A stretch of DNA of 64,000 nucleotides from Desulfosediminicola flagellatus (GTDB lineage Bacteria; Desulfobacterota; Desulfobulbia; Desulfobulbales; Desulfocapsaceae). A program made the position numbers and the translations under genes. Below are positions 25,580 through 34,933 of the stretch, piece by piece (the stretch's first letter is position 1; each line of letters starts with the position of its first letter). The DNA lies in assembly GCF_005116655.2 (NCBI RefSeq), contig NZ_CP050698.1:5474501-5538500 (forward strand), written 5' to 3'. The notes beneath the pieces are model-generated. The model ran no database searches. It saw only the letters and a list, made by a program, of their open reading frames with translations, and was not told where the DNA came from.

Positions 25580-27684
25580 GAGGACAACACAACTCGAAAA
25601 CCTATGAGGTCGTCCCGGTCAATCGGTTGAAACCAGAAGCGGCTCGCAGAGCGCAGGTTGTTAGAATTGAGGTAGAAGCACCCGCCGCGAACAACACGGG
25701 GCTTAACACCCTTGATACCATTTCTACCATCGCCGTCCTGATAGGGATACTTCTTATACTCACTTAACGTCCACTCAAAGACATTACCAGCCATATCGAA
25801 AACACCTTTAGGTGTTGCACCTTCAGGATAACCATCCACTTCGGTTGTGTTACCCTCATTGTTCTCATAATTTGCCCTGTCCTTATCCGGCTCTTTATCA
25901 CCCCAAGGATATTTGCGTGGTTTTTCACCTGCACCTGCGGCCACATACTCCCACTCTGCCTCTGTCGGCAATCTTACAGTATCATTACCGCCCAGTGAAG
26001 ATGTCAACCATTCGCAGTATTGCATAGCATCCACCCAGGAGACAAATACAACAGGGTGTTTCTCTTTGCCGTCAGGGATTTCTCCATTCTCCCAGTGCTT
26101 CGGAAAATCCTCACTGCCAACAGCCTCAAGATAATTCTTATACTGGATATTCGTTACAGGATATTTGGCAATTTTAAATGATTTATCTATAGCTACCGGT
26201 TGAACCGGTTTTTCATCATCGTGCAGATCAGAACCCATCATGAAGGTGCCCGGTTCAATCTCCACCCACTCAGTTCCTTTTGGAGATGATCGTGAGCTTC
26301 TCTTTGCTACACGAATCGTCTCAACATCTGGTGAAGCTAAATGCAGGAGTGTCTTCTTCTGCTCATCACTGAGTTCATGAATAATCTGCAGATAACCTGC
26401 CAGAAAACCTTTTTCATGATGACGTAGCTGATCTTTTTCGATGTTAGTCCGCTTTTCAGAATCGGCATATATTTTACGATTGCTCTCCCACTTTCTCAGG
26501 AATGAATCAAGGTTACCTTGAAGCTTAGCCGCATTTTCGGCCTCCAGTGGCATCGCTTCATGAAAGATATGCCAGGCAAGCACTGCCTTCGATGGAATCT
26601 TCGGACTTTCTTCTCCCAGCTTTCCAGTATTCTCCAGGATGGAGAGTCTCATTGACAGATCGTTTAAGAATCGTTTGATATGGCGAGGGTTACGGTTTTC
26701 CAGTATTGCACCGATGGTTTTAACATCGTCATTAATCACTTCTTTTAATGAACTGTTTCGTTTAATCAGAGATTCAAGATAATCCCGTGCCCCTTCACTG
26801 CTAACATGCGGCAGAGGAAGTGATATCTGAATAATCTTCTCCATAAATGCTGCAGCGCGGTCTTCATTATTGTCTAGCTTTCGTTTAAGGATCTCGCTAA
26901 GCCTTTCAAAATCGATTCCGAGATAGAAGCAGACTCCAGGCATATCAAGAAAGAGGTTAATCGCTTCCAACACCTGCATCACACGATCTTCATTACAGCG
27001 ATCGAGATCATCAAGGAATATGGCCAGAACAGCCTCCCTGCTGTTTTCTTCCCAGAGGGCTCTGCAGCTTTTATCGGTAGTGGGCTTTATGGCATCGGTT
27101 TCAAAAAGATATAAATGGGCAAGGTGACAAAAGAGCGGCTCAAACTCATCATGAAAGGCCCGTTTTCTGGTAATAGCATCTGAGAGGCCCTGAACGGGAT
27201 CAGCTTTGAAAATCTCTTCAAATTTCGTTGGTAGCCACGGTGCTGCCATCCGCAACACGCTTATTGCTAGGGTACCCTTATGAGCATTGATAAGCCCAGT
27301 CAGTTGTGTCTTCCAGTCATCTGTTTTAAACTTCTCAAGTAAAGCACCAAGCAAACCCGCCAGTACAGTATCTTCGGATGGGTATTTCCAGACGTTTACC
27401 CAAAGTGTTTTTACATGCCTGCTTCCTGCAGCTCTGCCACCATTTTCTGTTAGCAGCCTGTCAGCCTCTTTTAAGAGGGTAGTTTTCCCTCTGCCCCAGC
27501 CACCGCGCACATCAACCGTAAACGGTGTAGCGTTATCCGGGTTCCAGGCAAGCTGGGCAAGTGTTTTGGCAAGACCAGCTGTCTCGAAAGCAAGCTTCTG
27601 CCCCTCTCCGGCATCGTCTTTTTCGGCGGCCTGCCAGTGGTCGGAAAAAATCTGGGCCGGATGACTATTCATCTGCTCTGTCAT
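25558..27684 (-). CDS. DGR target 2: KAP-family P-loop NTPase with variable FGE-sulfatase domain
   Basis: 708 residues. KAP NTPase core: Walker A VRGGWGRGKTTLL near 59-71 and Walker B LAIFLDDLDRC near 220-230, with the KAP-typical NPRHIKRFLNDL segment near 340. Only a weakly hydrophobic stretch lies between the Walker motifs. The C-terminal 220 residues are an FGE-sulfatase domain (EPGTFMMGSD, LPTEAEWEYVAAG, YPWGDKEPDKDRANY, DMAGNVFEWT), ending in the VR2-encoded segment (about 662-701). This gene opens the DGR operon. Start at 27684 with AAGGAAAG upstream; an in-frame ATG lies 30 bases earlier. A membrane-linked or soluble signalling NTPase whose sensor tip is diversified is the best reading. 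Confidence 0.9.
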   Translation of the reverse strand: MTEQMNSHPAQIFSDHWQAAEKDDAGEGQKLAFETAGLAKTLAQLAWNPDNATPFTVDVRGGWGRGKTTLLKEADRLLTENGGRAAGSRHVKTLWVNVWKYPSEDTVLAGLLGALLEKFKTDDWKTQLTGLINAHKGTLAISVLRMAAPWLPTKFEEIFKADPVQGLSDAITRKRAFHDEFEPLFCHLAHLYLFETDAIKPTTDKSCRALWEENSREAVLAIFLDDLDRCNEDRVMQVLEAINLFLDMPGVCFYLGIDFERLSEILKRKLDNNEDRAAAFMEKIIQISLPLPHVSSEGARDYLESLIKRNSSLKEVINDDVKTIGAILENRNPRHIKRFLNDLSMRLSILENTGKLGEESPKIPSKAVLAWHIFHEAMPLEAENAAKLQGNLDSFLRKWESNRKIYADSEKRTNIEKDQLRHHEKGFLAGYLQIIHELSDEQKKTLLHLASPDVETIRVAKRSSRSSPKGTEWVEIEPGTFMMGSDLHDDEKPVQPVAIDKSFKIAKYPVTNIQYKNYLEAVGSEDFPKHWENGEIPDGKEKHPVVFVSWVDAMQYCEWLTSSLGGNDTVRLPTEAEWEYVAAGAGEKPRKYPWGDKEPDKDRANYENNEGNTTEVDGYPEGATPKGVFDMAGNVFEWTLSEYKKYPYQDGDGRNGIKGVKPRVVRGGCFYLNSNNLRSASRFWFQPIDRDDLIGFRVVLSSFSYSEN
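25582..25700 (-). repeat. DGR variable repeat VR2
   Basis: 119 bp, no gaps against TR (25002-25120). It differs at 16 positions, all at coding-strand adenine of TR. The diversified codons turn Asn into Tyr, Leu, Ser, Phe, Ile and Asp, and AGG into TGG (Trp). VR1 and VR2 also differ from each other at template A positions only. Confidence 0.95.
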
Positions 27685-28146
27685 ACTTTCCTTTGCTCCC
27701 TCTCTAGGCATCAATAGTTGAATAATACTTACCCAAGGAAAAGAAAAAAGAAAAGGAGAGCGTGACTATCCATCTGAATAAAATATATAAATATTAATTT
27801 GCGGCCCAGATTCCGAACATTGGCAATAATTCATGAACCACAAAGAAGAGAGGCAAGACTATAGTACCTGTAATTAAACATACTTCCCACAAGACCGTCA
27901 TAGACCCTCAGTTCACAACTCATTTTTCTCCAAAGTCAATTTTGCAATACCTATGTTTTTCAACCCACGATTATCGCAAGACAATCCTACAAATCGACAG
28001 GCAACAGACGAAAACGTATAATGTTAGATGGACTATAACACTGTCAATCGACAGCACTCTACGCAACCCCTTGCAACTCATTCTGAGGAAGAATTTGCAC
28101 ATATTGAGCTGGGAATTTTCTCCACAACTCCTATTGGAAAAAGACA
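27685..28146. other. Divergent control region of the DGR operon and the MglA-like gene
   Basis: About 460 bp, AT-rich. It must contain the promoter of the minus-strand DGR operon and that of the plus-strand GTPase gene. No operator, repeat or attachment site was recognised. Confidence 0.4.
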
Positions 28147-28817
28147 ATGGCACAGCTTGATGCTGACAGTTCTCGTCTGACGATCAAACTTGTTTTTTAT
28201 GGTCCTGCCTTAAGCGGCAAAACTACAAATCTCATCTATTTACACGATTATCTGCAGCCTGAACTTTCCGGTGAGTTGATGACTATGGAAATCAAGGATG
28301 ACAGGACACTCTTTTTTGATCTTCTCCCCCTGGGATTTAGAACACCATCAGGTTTATTAATAAAATCAAACTGTTCATAGTTCCTGGCCAGGTACAGCAT
28401 GACTCTGCCTGCAAAGCCGTACTCTCCAGAGCTGACGGGGTCAGCTTTGTGGCGGATTCGCAAAATGATCAATCTATCAATAATAGTGAATTGTTTCAGA
28501 ATGTTGCCGTAAATGAAGCACGTGTAGGTCTCGATTTCCAAAAGCTTCCATTAGTCGTTCAGTTCAACAAGAGAGACCTTACTAACATCCTGTCTCGGGA
28601 GGAAATTATGTCTCGCTGGGGGCTGGCACCATGGCCGGTCGTTTTCTCTGTGGCAATTACAGGGCCCGGTGTTATGGAGACCTTCAGGCAGGTGTTGCTG
28701 CAAGTATTCACGGACATCGAAAAAGACTACAATTTAGCAGAAGAACACGGAGTAAGTAGCGATGATTTTCTAACAGGAATCATGGGTGATGTATCTTTTG
28801 CCGAGACTGATCGTTAA
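28147..28817 (+). pseudogene. MglA-like Ras-type GTPase, interrupted by a frameshift
   Basis: Two overlapping frames together give one MglA-family GTPase of about 223 residues. The first frame (28147-28380) has the P-loop FYGPALSGKTTN and the MglA signature FFDLLPLGFRTPSG, then stops. The second frame continues with KLFIVPGQVQHDSACKAV, VADSQNDQ and the base-recognition motif NKRD. The switch lies at the run AAAA near 28361-28366; one more A would restore GLLIKIKLFIVPGQ. This may be a real mutation, an assembly error, or slippage-dependent expression. MglA proteins control cell polarity and motility. The MglB-type activator is not adjacent. Confidence 0.82.
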
Positions 28818-29253
28818 AGGTTCCCAGATAAAACCAGATCCCGACCTCCCATTCGACAAACAATTAGAGCTTTTTGAGATTTTCTCTACCAGGGAAATAC
28901 AAAGAATTGTTACAGCCCTGTCACGGCTTCTTGATTGCTCTGTGAGTGTCGTCGAACCAAACGCCCTCCCGGATCCTGAATGCCAAAGAGAAGCAATACT
29001 TTGGGAATTGGAACCCGTAGGTTATCTCGAAGCAAAAAATGCTAATACAAACCAATTGCGCGGGGCTGCTGACATCTTTGTTATCTTACTGAAAGAGGCA
29101 GTACGTTTTCGAATGGCTTCGGATCTTCATCTGGAGACGGTTGTTGCCGATTTCGATGCGTTACAAAAAAGACATATTCGGGCAGGATCTGCACATGAAC
29201 AATCTGAAGTTTTTCTTTATGAAGATCATCTTCAAATGATGCGCTGTGCATAG
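28786..29253 (+). CDS. Hypothetical protein downstream of the MglA-like GTPase
   Basis: 155 residues from GTG 28786 (ATG at 28789 also possible), overlapping the GTPase 3' end by about 30 bases. Mostly helical, with acidic and hydrophobic alternation; no signal peptide or membrane segment. I do not recognise the family. The overlap suggests translational coupling and perhaps a GTPase partner. Confidence 0.6.
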   Translation: MMYLLPRLIVKGSQIKPDPDLPFDKQLELFEIFSTREIQRIVTALSRLLDCSVSVVEPNALPDPECQREAILWELEPVGYLEAKNANTNQLRGAADIFVILLKEAVRFRMASDLHLETVVADFDALQKRHIRAGSAHEQSEVFLYEDHLQMMRCA

Positions 29254-29462
29254 AGAGATTGTACTCATCATGACACACAAACACTTTGCATTGCAGGCTC
29301 CCCACTAATTCTTTACCAGAATTTCAGAGGGTTGCTTGTCTTTCATCCCCCGCTTCATCCTTTCTTCATCTACACCTGCTACCTATAACGGAATCGAATT
29401 TTTTTAAGAGGTACTCATTGAACATAAAAAAACTGTTAACACCATGCAGAGGTGAAGAACGG

Positions 29463-32162
29463 ATGAACGATTTCTCAATACTTATCCCTACCCTGAATGA
29501 AGCAGATAATATAGATCCGCTGCTAGCCAGCATTGAAAAGATGGCGGCCGAAAATGAATTACATCCTGAAATTATTTTTATTGATGACGGATCATCCGAT
29601 GCCACCTGCCAACGGATTAACCAATATATCGGTAAACTGGATGTTCAACTCATCAGAAGAACTAATAAACGTGGGCTTGCGGGCGCTGTTATTTGCGGTG
29701 CCCATGCTGCAAAAACTCAGTGGATTGTGGTAATGGATGGAGATTTGAGTCACCCCCCGGATTCAATCCCGGCAATCATTGATCCACTGATCGCTAACAG
29801 CCACGACATGGTAATCGGCAGCAGGTATACCGATGGCGGAAGCACCCCGGACTGGCCCCTGCAACGTCTGGTCGCTTCACGTATAGCATCCTTTCCTGCA
29901 TGTGTAATAACTGGTGTCAGCGATCCGCTGGCCGGTTTTTTCGCTATCGCAAGAGAACGTCTCATTGTGATGGACGATAATTTACCCGGATTCAAGATTG
30001 GTCTTGAGCTGTTGGCTGCCGAAGAGACAGATCTGCGCGTTAAAGAAGTACCCATTACGTTTAAAGATCGATGTTCAGGTGTATCCAAAATGCGGCTGCC
30101 AGTGGTGCTGGATTATCTCAAACAACTTGTTTCACTCACCAGCAAGCGAACCGGCATCCAGCCATATTCAACCCTTCTCACTCTTACGCTTGTCCTCGGC
30201 TTTATTGACGCATCGATGTTCAACCTGCTTGCCGATCTAGGGTTCGGCTCTGATACCAGCCATATCGTGAGCTTTCTCTTTGCCACTCATCTCGGCTATT
30301 TCATCACGCCTGCTTTGAGCCAGACAAACAGTCCACCCCGAGATTTTAGACACTACCTTCACTACCTCACGCTGGTTCTCCTGCTTCTCCTTCTACGTGG
30401 TGGAGGTGTTTCGCTGTTTGAAATACCACAAACTCCTGAATATTCGCTGCCGCTTCTGTTGTTTATAGGCACGAGTTTCTCTATGAGCTGGCCGCTGGCA
30501 ATGATCGTATCCGACAGTGCAAAAAATAATCGACAGCCAAACCTCATCAACTGGAAACTCTATGGTTCATTGCTTATCGGTTACACCATTCTGCTGAGAT
30601 TAATTTATATAGGCAGCATTGAACTTATTCAGGAAGAAGCCTATTACTGGAACTATGCCCAGCATATGGCTTCAGGTTACCTTGACCATCCGCCAGCAGT
30701 TGCACTCATCATCAAGTTATCCACAATGCTCTTTGGCAACACTGAATTCGGAGTACGCTTTGGTGCCTTTATCTGCTGGTTCATAACAGCATTTTTTGCG
30801 TACAAGCTGAGCCACTCGCTTTTTGATAAAAACACGGCTTTCATCTCAGTTATTCTGGTCGCAGCCCTGCCGATTTTTTTTGGTGTCGCACTCGTTATCA
30901 CTCCTGATGCACCACTTATTGCCTGTTGGGCCGGAGCGCTCTATTATCTCTACCGGGCCCTGGTGGAAGGCAGGGGCAATTCATGGTATGCGGCGGGTAT
31001 AATGGTCGGCCTCGGACTTGCCTCCAAATACACTATCGGCTTTCTTCTACCAGCCATACTGCTGTTTATGGTCATAGATAGATCTGCACGAAAATGGCTG
31101 TTCAAACCACAGCCATACTTGGCTGCAATCATCGCATGTATACTCTTTTCACCTGTCATCCTGTGGAATTACCACAATGGCTGGGCATCATTTTTATTCC
31201 AGAGCAGTGGACGCATTGCAGCATCTTCCGAGTTCTCAACGCATGAACTTATTGCGAGTATTCTTGTGCTGCTGACCCCAACCGGGTTTCTCGCTGCCAT
31301 CGCCGTTATGCGTCCGCATCGCCGATTATTTGCACGCCTTAAGCTAAACGATACCGAAAAGTTGCGCTCCAGCCATCTTTTCTGCCTTACCATGGCCCTG
31401 ATTCCCCTGGCAATCTTCACCCTCTTCAGTCTGACCAAAGAAATAAAGCTCAATTGGACAGGTCCAATCTGGCTTTCTATTCTACCGTTCATTGCTTACG
31501 CGCTGGTCAGCGAATCAAGAACACAGCCCGGCTTAGTGACCCGTATGTGGCCGCAAACCCTTGTGATACTGACGCTCTGCTACGGAACCCTACTTCATTA
31601 CTGTGCCTTAGGGTTACCGGGAGTTTCTTTTGCCAGCGGCGATTTTCTCTTCGGTTGGGATAATCTTGCAGCCCAGATTGAACATGAGGTAACTGACGCC
31701 GAACTCGAAGAAGGAGAACGACCCATTGTGGTTGGGCTCGATAAATACAAGATAGCAAGCGGCCTTGCATTCTATCGCAATAAACAGATTGATGAGGACT
31801 CTACAAGCTATTCAATTGATGAAACAACGGGACGCCACCTCTTTGGCAGTGGCGCATTGATGTACAACTACTGGCATCCCCTGGCTACCGTCGCAAACAG
31901 AGACATACTTGTTATTTCTCCTGAAAAAAAATGGCTGGTTCCCGAAGTATTCCATGAGCACTATCAGCCTCATGGGAAAGTTCATGAAATCTCAATAAAT
32001 AAGCGAGGCAAAAAAGCTGGTAGCTATTATTGTCGTTTACTAACATGGTACACTCCTGAAAAGGACAAAGACCTTGCAGACACCACTCAGAACGTTCTAA
32101 CCAGACCTGTCAATAGCACCGTGGTCAGGCTGGCAAGCAACGAGGAACATGACACCTTATGA
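29463..32162 (+). CDS. Fusion of a GT2 polyprenyl-phosphate glycosyltransferase and a GT83/PMT-like membrane glycosyltransferase
   Basis: About 899 residues. The N-terminal 230 are a DPM1-like GT2 enzyme (ILIPTLNEADN, FIDDGSSDAT, VMDGDLSHPP, IGSRYTDGG), which loads a sugar onto a polyprenyl phosphate. A small multi-span membrane region follows, then an ArnT/PMT-type integral glycosyltransferase (EEAYYWNYAQHMASGYLDHPP region near residue 400, followed by many spans), which transfers sugar from the lipid carrier to an envelope acceptor. One polypeptide thus makes and uses the donor. Start chosen at 29463 behind GAGGTGA. Its stop overlaps the next ATG (ATGA), and it opens an operon with a two-component system and a GtrA flippase. 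Confidence 0.87.
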   Translation: MNDFSILIPTLNEADNIDPLLASIEKMAAENELHPEIIFIDDGSSDATCQRINQYIGKLDVQLIRRTNKRGLAGAVICGAHAAKTQWIVVMDGDLSHPPDSIPAIIDPLIANSHDMVIGSRYTDGGSTPDWPLQRLVASRIASFPACVITGVSDPLAGFFAIARERLIVMDDNLPGFKIGLELLAAEETDLRVKEVPITFKDRCSGVSKMRLPVVLDYLKQLVSLTSKRTGIQPYSTLLTLTLVLGFIDASMFNLLADLGFGSDTSHIVSFLFATHLGYFITPALSQTNSPPRDFRHYLHYLTLVLLLLLLRGGGVSLFEIPQTPEYSLPLLLFIGTSFSMSWPLAMIVSDSAKNNRQPNLINWKLYGSLLIGYTILLRLIYIGSIELIQEEAYYWNYAQHMASGYLDHPPAVALIIKLSTMLFGNTEFGVRFGAFICWFITAFFAYKLSHSLFDKNTAFISVILVAALPIFFGVALVITPDAPLIACWAGALYYLYRALVEGRGNSWYAAGIMVGLGLASKYTIGFLLPAILLFMVIDRSARKWLFKPQPYLAAIIACILFSPVILWNYHNGWASFLFQSSGRIAASSEFSTHELIASILVLLTPTGFLAAIAVMRPHRRLFARLKLNDTEKLRSSHLFCLTMALIPLAIFTLFSLTKEIKLNWTGPIWLSILPFIAYALVSESRTQPGLVTRMWPQTLVILTLCYGTLLHYCALGLPGVSFASGDFLFGWDNLAAQIEHEVTDAELEEGERPIVVGLDKYKIASGLAFYRNKQIDEDSTSYSIDETTGRHLFGSGALMYNYWHPLATVANRDILVISPEKKWLVPEVFHEHYQPHGKVHEISINKRGKKAGSYYCRLLTWYTPEKDKDLADTTQNVLTRPVNSTVVRLASNEEHDTL

Positions 32163-32830
32163 ATATTCTCGTTATCGATGACGAACCGGAGCTGCTCGAA
32201 CGGCTCTCCAGTGTCCTCACCAAAGAGCATTATAGCGTGGTCACCGCAGAAGACGGCAAAGCGGCTCTGGAAAAGCTCTGGAACGACAGCTACGATCTGA
32301 TCATGCTTGATATCATGCTGCCCCATATTGATGGTTTTGAGGTACTCAAAGAGATGCGGGCCGCAGGCATCTCCACCCCGGTCCTGATGCTAACAGCAAA
32401 AGGAGATATCGAAGATAAAGTAACAGGTTTAAACCTTGGGGCAGATGATTACCTGGCAAAACCATTTTCTCTGGCTGAACTGCTGGCACGTGTAAGGGCA
32501 CTACTCAGACGCAGTTCATCTGCAAGCCCTGTAATCGAAGCAGGACATATCCAGTTGGATACAATAAGCCGTGAGGTAAGAAGTGAGGGAAAAACACTCA
32601 CCCTGACCGCTAAGGAGTTTTCGATACTTGAATTTCTGCTGCACAACCAGAACCGGGCGGTATCACGATTCACTCTGGCTGAACATGTATGGGGCGATGA
32701 TTTCGACCCGTTCAGTATGTCCAACTTCATTGATGTACATATTAAAAACCTGCGCAAAAAAATACGTGTAGATGGGAAGCCGCAGATTATAAAAACCGTA
32801 CGTGGTTTTGGATATAGAATTGAGGGTTAG
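32159..32830 (+). CDS. OmpR/PhoB-family response regulator
   Basis: 223 residues. Receiver domain with acidic pocket DDEPE and phospho-acceptor Asp in LIMLDIMLPHIDG, Thr in MLTAKGD and Lys in YLAKPFSLAEL; then a winged-helix DNA-binding domain (LTAKEFSILEFLLHNQNRAVSR, VDVHIKNLRKKI-like). Overlaps the upstream stop by 4 bases and precedes its kinase by 5 bases, so it is an obligate pair. Confidence 0.95.
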   Translation: MNILVIDDEPELLERLSSVLTKEHYSVVTAEDGKAALEKLWNDSYDLIMLDIMLPHIDGFEVLKEMRAAGISTPVLMLTAKGDIEDKVTGLNLGADDYLAKPFSLAELLARVRALLRRSSSASPVIEAGHIQLDTISREVRSEGKTLTLTAKEFSILEFLLHNQNRAVSRFTLAEHVWGDDFDPFSMSNFIDVHIKNLRKKIRVDGKPQIIKTVRGFGYRIEG

Positions 32831-32835
32831 GGAGC

Positions 32836-34236
32836 ATGAAGGTACGAACAAAATTTACAATCTTTATATCTCTGGCCTCTTTTATCTCAGTGGCATTTTT
32901 CTCAGCTTACGCCTACCACGAGGTGAAAGAAGAGTTCTATGAACAGATTGATTTTGAGCTTACTGAAGCTGCCTCACTCATCTATGACCAGTTGAGCGAG
33001 AAAATTCATAGAGATACTTCTTTTGCTAATCTGGAAAACCCCAGATATCTGCTCAAAAACTACTGGCTACGAGTATTTACAGATTCGGGCCGTACGCTAC
33101 TTACGACTCCCCTTGGCGAACATACCGCAATACCGCAGCCAGAAGCTTCAGATAAACCGTACTTTACAAAAGCAAAAATAGCGCAGGAATTTCTTTTCAT
33201 CCCACCTTCAGAAAAAGATGAGATGACACCGGGTGACGTCAAATTACTAGTCAGAATGTTTAAAAAATCGATAGGTTCTGAAACAATAACCGTCCACATC
33301 GCCAAACCTGTCCCCCTTATCCACTTTGAATTACAGGAGATTCTACTTGAGCTGATACGAGGTGTTCTATTTACAATAGTAGTTATAATCTCAACGGCTT
33401 ACATAATTGCCGGACGATTTCTACAACCCCTTAACACTATAAACAAAAAAATTGCCGAGATCCGTGAGCAATCACTCAGCGAGCGAATCCCCATCGGTAA
33501 AAGCCGTGATGAGTTGCACACTCTCTCAACCTCCCTTAATTCGATGTTTGACCGCCTTGAGCATTCCTTTCAGCGTCAGAGAGACTTCATAGGCAATGCA
33601 GCGCATGAGATGAAAAGCCCGCTGACAATTCTTATGCTTGGCCATGAGGAAATGCTGACTAACGATCCCGACAGCAAAGTCCGCCATGCACTGGAAAAGC
33701 AATTGAGCACCATGCAGCGGTTAAACAAACTCATTCGCGACCTGCTTTCCATCGCCAGATTTGAGCAGCGTGACGCCCTCCAACGTAAAGAATTCGTAGT
33801 ATCGGAACTTATACAGGAGGTCATGGAAGACTATGCAGAAATTATCACACATAGAAAGATCACGGTCACTACTGATTTACCTCCGCTGATGGTCAACGCT
33901 GATTATGAGAAACTTCAGCGCCTTTTTGTCAACTTGATCGACAATGCCATCAAGTACAACGATCCGCAGAACGGAATGATTAATATCGCGGTAAGAAAGG
34001 GTGAAAAAGCCGCTATTATCAGTATTGCCAACAGCGGTAAGACCATACCTGAAAAAGACCTTCCCCATATTTTCAAACAATTTTACAGGGTAGAAAAATC
34101 ACGATCACAGACATACGGCGGAACCGGACTCGGCCTGACCATTGCCCGTAAAATAGTTGAGATGCACGCAGGAACCATTACAACAACCAGTGCAAACAAT
34201 ATGACTGTCGTGACGATCACCCTTTACGACAACTAG
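32836..34236 (+). CDS. Membrane sensor histidine kinase (HAMP-HisKA-HATPase)
   Basis: 466 residues. One N-terminal membrane helix (FTIFISLASFISVAFFSAYA), a periplasmic sensor of about 130 residues, a second helix near 175-200 (VLFTIVVIISTAYIIAG), HAMP, then HisKA with His in NAAHEMKSPLTILM and an ATPase domain with N box LIDNAIKYND and GTGLGLTIARKIV. The position between glycosyltransferase and flippase suggests it controls envelope glycan modification in response to an outer signal, similar in logic to PmrAB-ArnT. Confidence 0.93.
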   Translation: MKVRTKFTIFISLASFISVAFFSAYAYHEVKEEFYEQIDFELTEAASLIYDQLSEKIHRDTSFANLENPRYLLKNYWLRVFTDSGRTLLTTPLGEHTAIPQPEASDKPYFTKAKIAQEFLFIPPSEKDEMTPGDVKLLVRMFKKSIGSETITVHIAKPVPLIHFELQEILLELIRGVLFTIVVIISTAYIIAGRFLQPLNTINKKIAEIREQSLSERIPIGKSRDELHTLSTSLNSMFDRLEHSFQRQRDFIGNAAHEMKSPLTILMLGHEEMLTNDPDSKVRHALEKQLSTMQRLNKLIRDLLSIARFEQRDALQRKEFVVSELIQEVMEDYAEIITHRKITVTTDLPPLMVNADYEKLQRLFVNLIDNAIKYNDPQNGMINIAVRKGEKAAIISIANSGKTIPEKDLPHIFKQFYRVEKSRSQTYGGTGLGLTIARKIVEMHAGTITTTSANNMTVVTITLYDN

Positions 34237-34250
34237 GAGACTATCCGGGA

Positions 34251-34715
34251 ATGGCCTTTTTTCAGAGACTGAGAAACACCACGTGTGAACTCAGCGCAAG
34301 ATGCTACTCTGCTATCGAAAACCCACTTTTGCGATTCTCAATAGTGGGGTTTCTTGGCACCTTGTTGAATCTGCTGGTGCTTGCCCTGCTGATTGAAGTG
34401 TTTCAAGCGCCCAAAATTTACGCCTCGTTCGTTGCCATTGAAATATCGATTCTGCATAATTTTCTACTCAATAACTACTGGGCATTCTCTTCACGAACCT
34501 ATGAGAAATCGCTGCTGAACAGATTCATATTTTTCAACCTAACTTCAATCGTTAGTCTTGCTGTAAACCTCTCGATTTTTGCAGTGTTGACCAGACTTGA
34601 ATTGGCATATCTCGCTGCACAGGCCATCGGCATCCTCTGCGCATACAGTATCAATTACATGGTCAACTCTAACTTCACCTTCTGCAACAAAGCTGAAACC
34701 CATCCACATCTCTAA
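34251..34715 (+). CDS. GtrA-family membrane protein (putative polyprenyl-sugar flippase)
   Basis: 154 residues with four predicted membrane helices and the GtrA pattern (FSIVGFLGTLLNLLVLALLIE, EISILHNFLLNNYW, FFNLTSIVSLAVNLSIF). GtrA proteins are thought to flip polyprenyl-phosphate sugars across the inner membrane, which fits the GT2-GT83 enzyme at the head of the operon. It lies 14 bp after the kinase. Confidence 0.86.
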   Translation: MAFFQRLRNTTCELSARCYSAIENPLLRFSIVGFLGTLLNLLVLALLIEVFQAPKIYASFVAIEISILHNFLLNNYWAFSSRTYEKSLLNRFIFFNLTSIVSLAVNLSIFAVLTRLELAYLAAQAIGILCAYSINYMVNSNFTFCNKAETHPHL

Positions 34716-34933
34716 CGTGTAAACAGACAAAGAAGCAAATTTCATCCGCCTCAACCACATCTTACCGGACCAACTCAGCAACAAGCTGAACTTCCTTGCA
34801 TATTTCTGCATACGCATCTTTGATAGTATAATTCCAACAACCCATATCGTTTCTTGAATTCAGCTGAAAGAACATGTACGGTTAAGCGTTGATCAAAGCC
34901 TTCTAATTATCAAACACCTACAGGAATCAGCTC

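Noticed and set aside
20736..27684. Prophage origin of the DGR
   Set aside because: No integrase, capsid, tail, lysis genes or attachment repeats occur on either side; the flanks are ordinary chromosomal genes.
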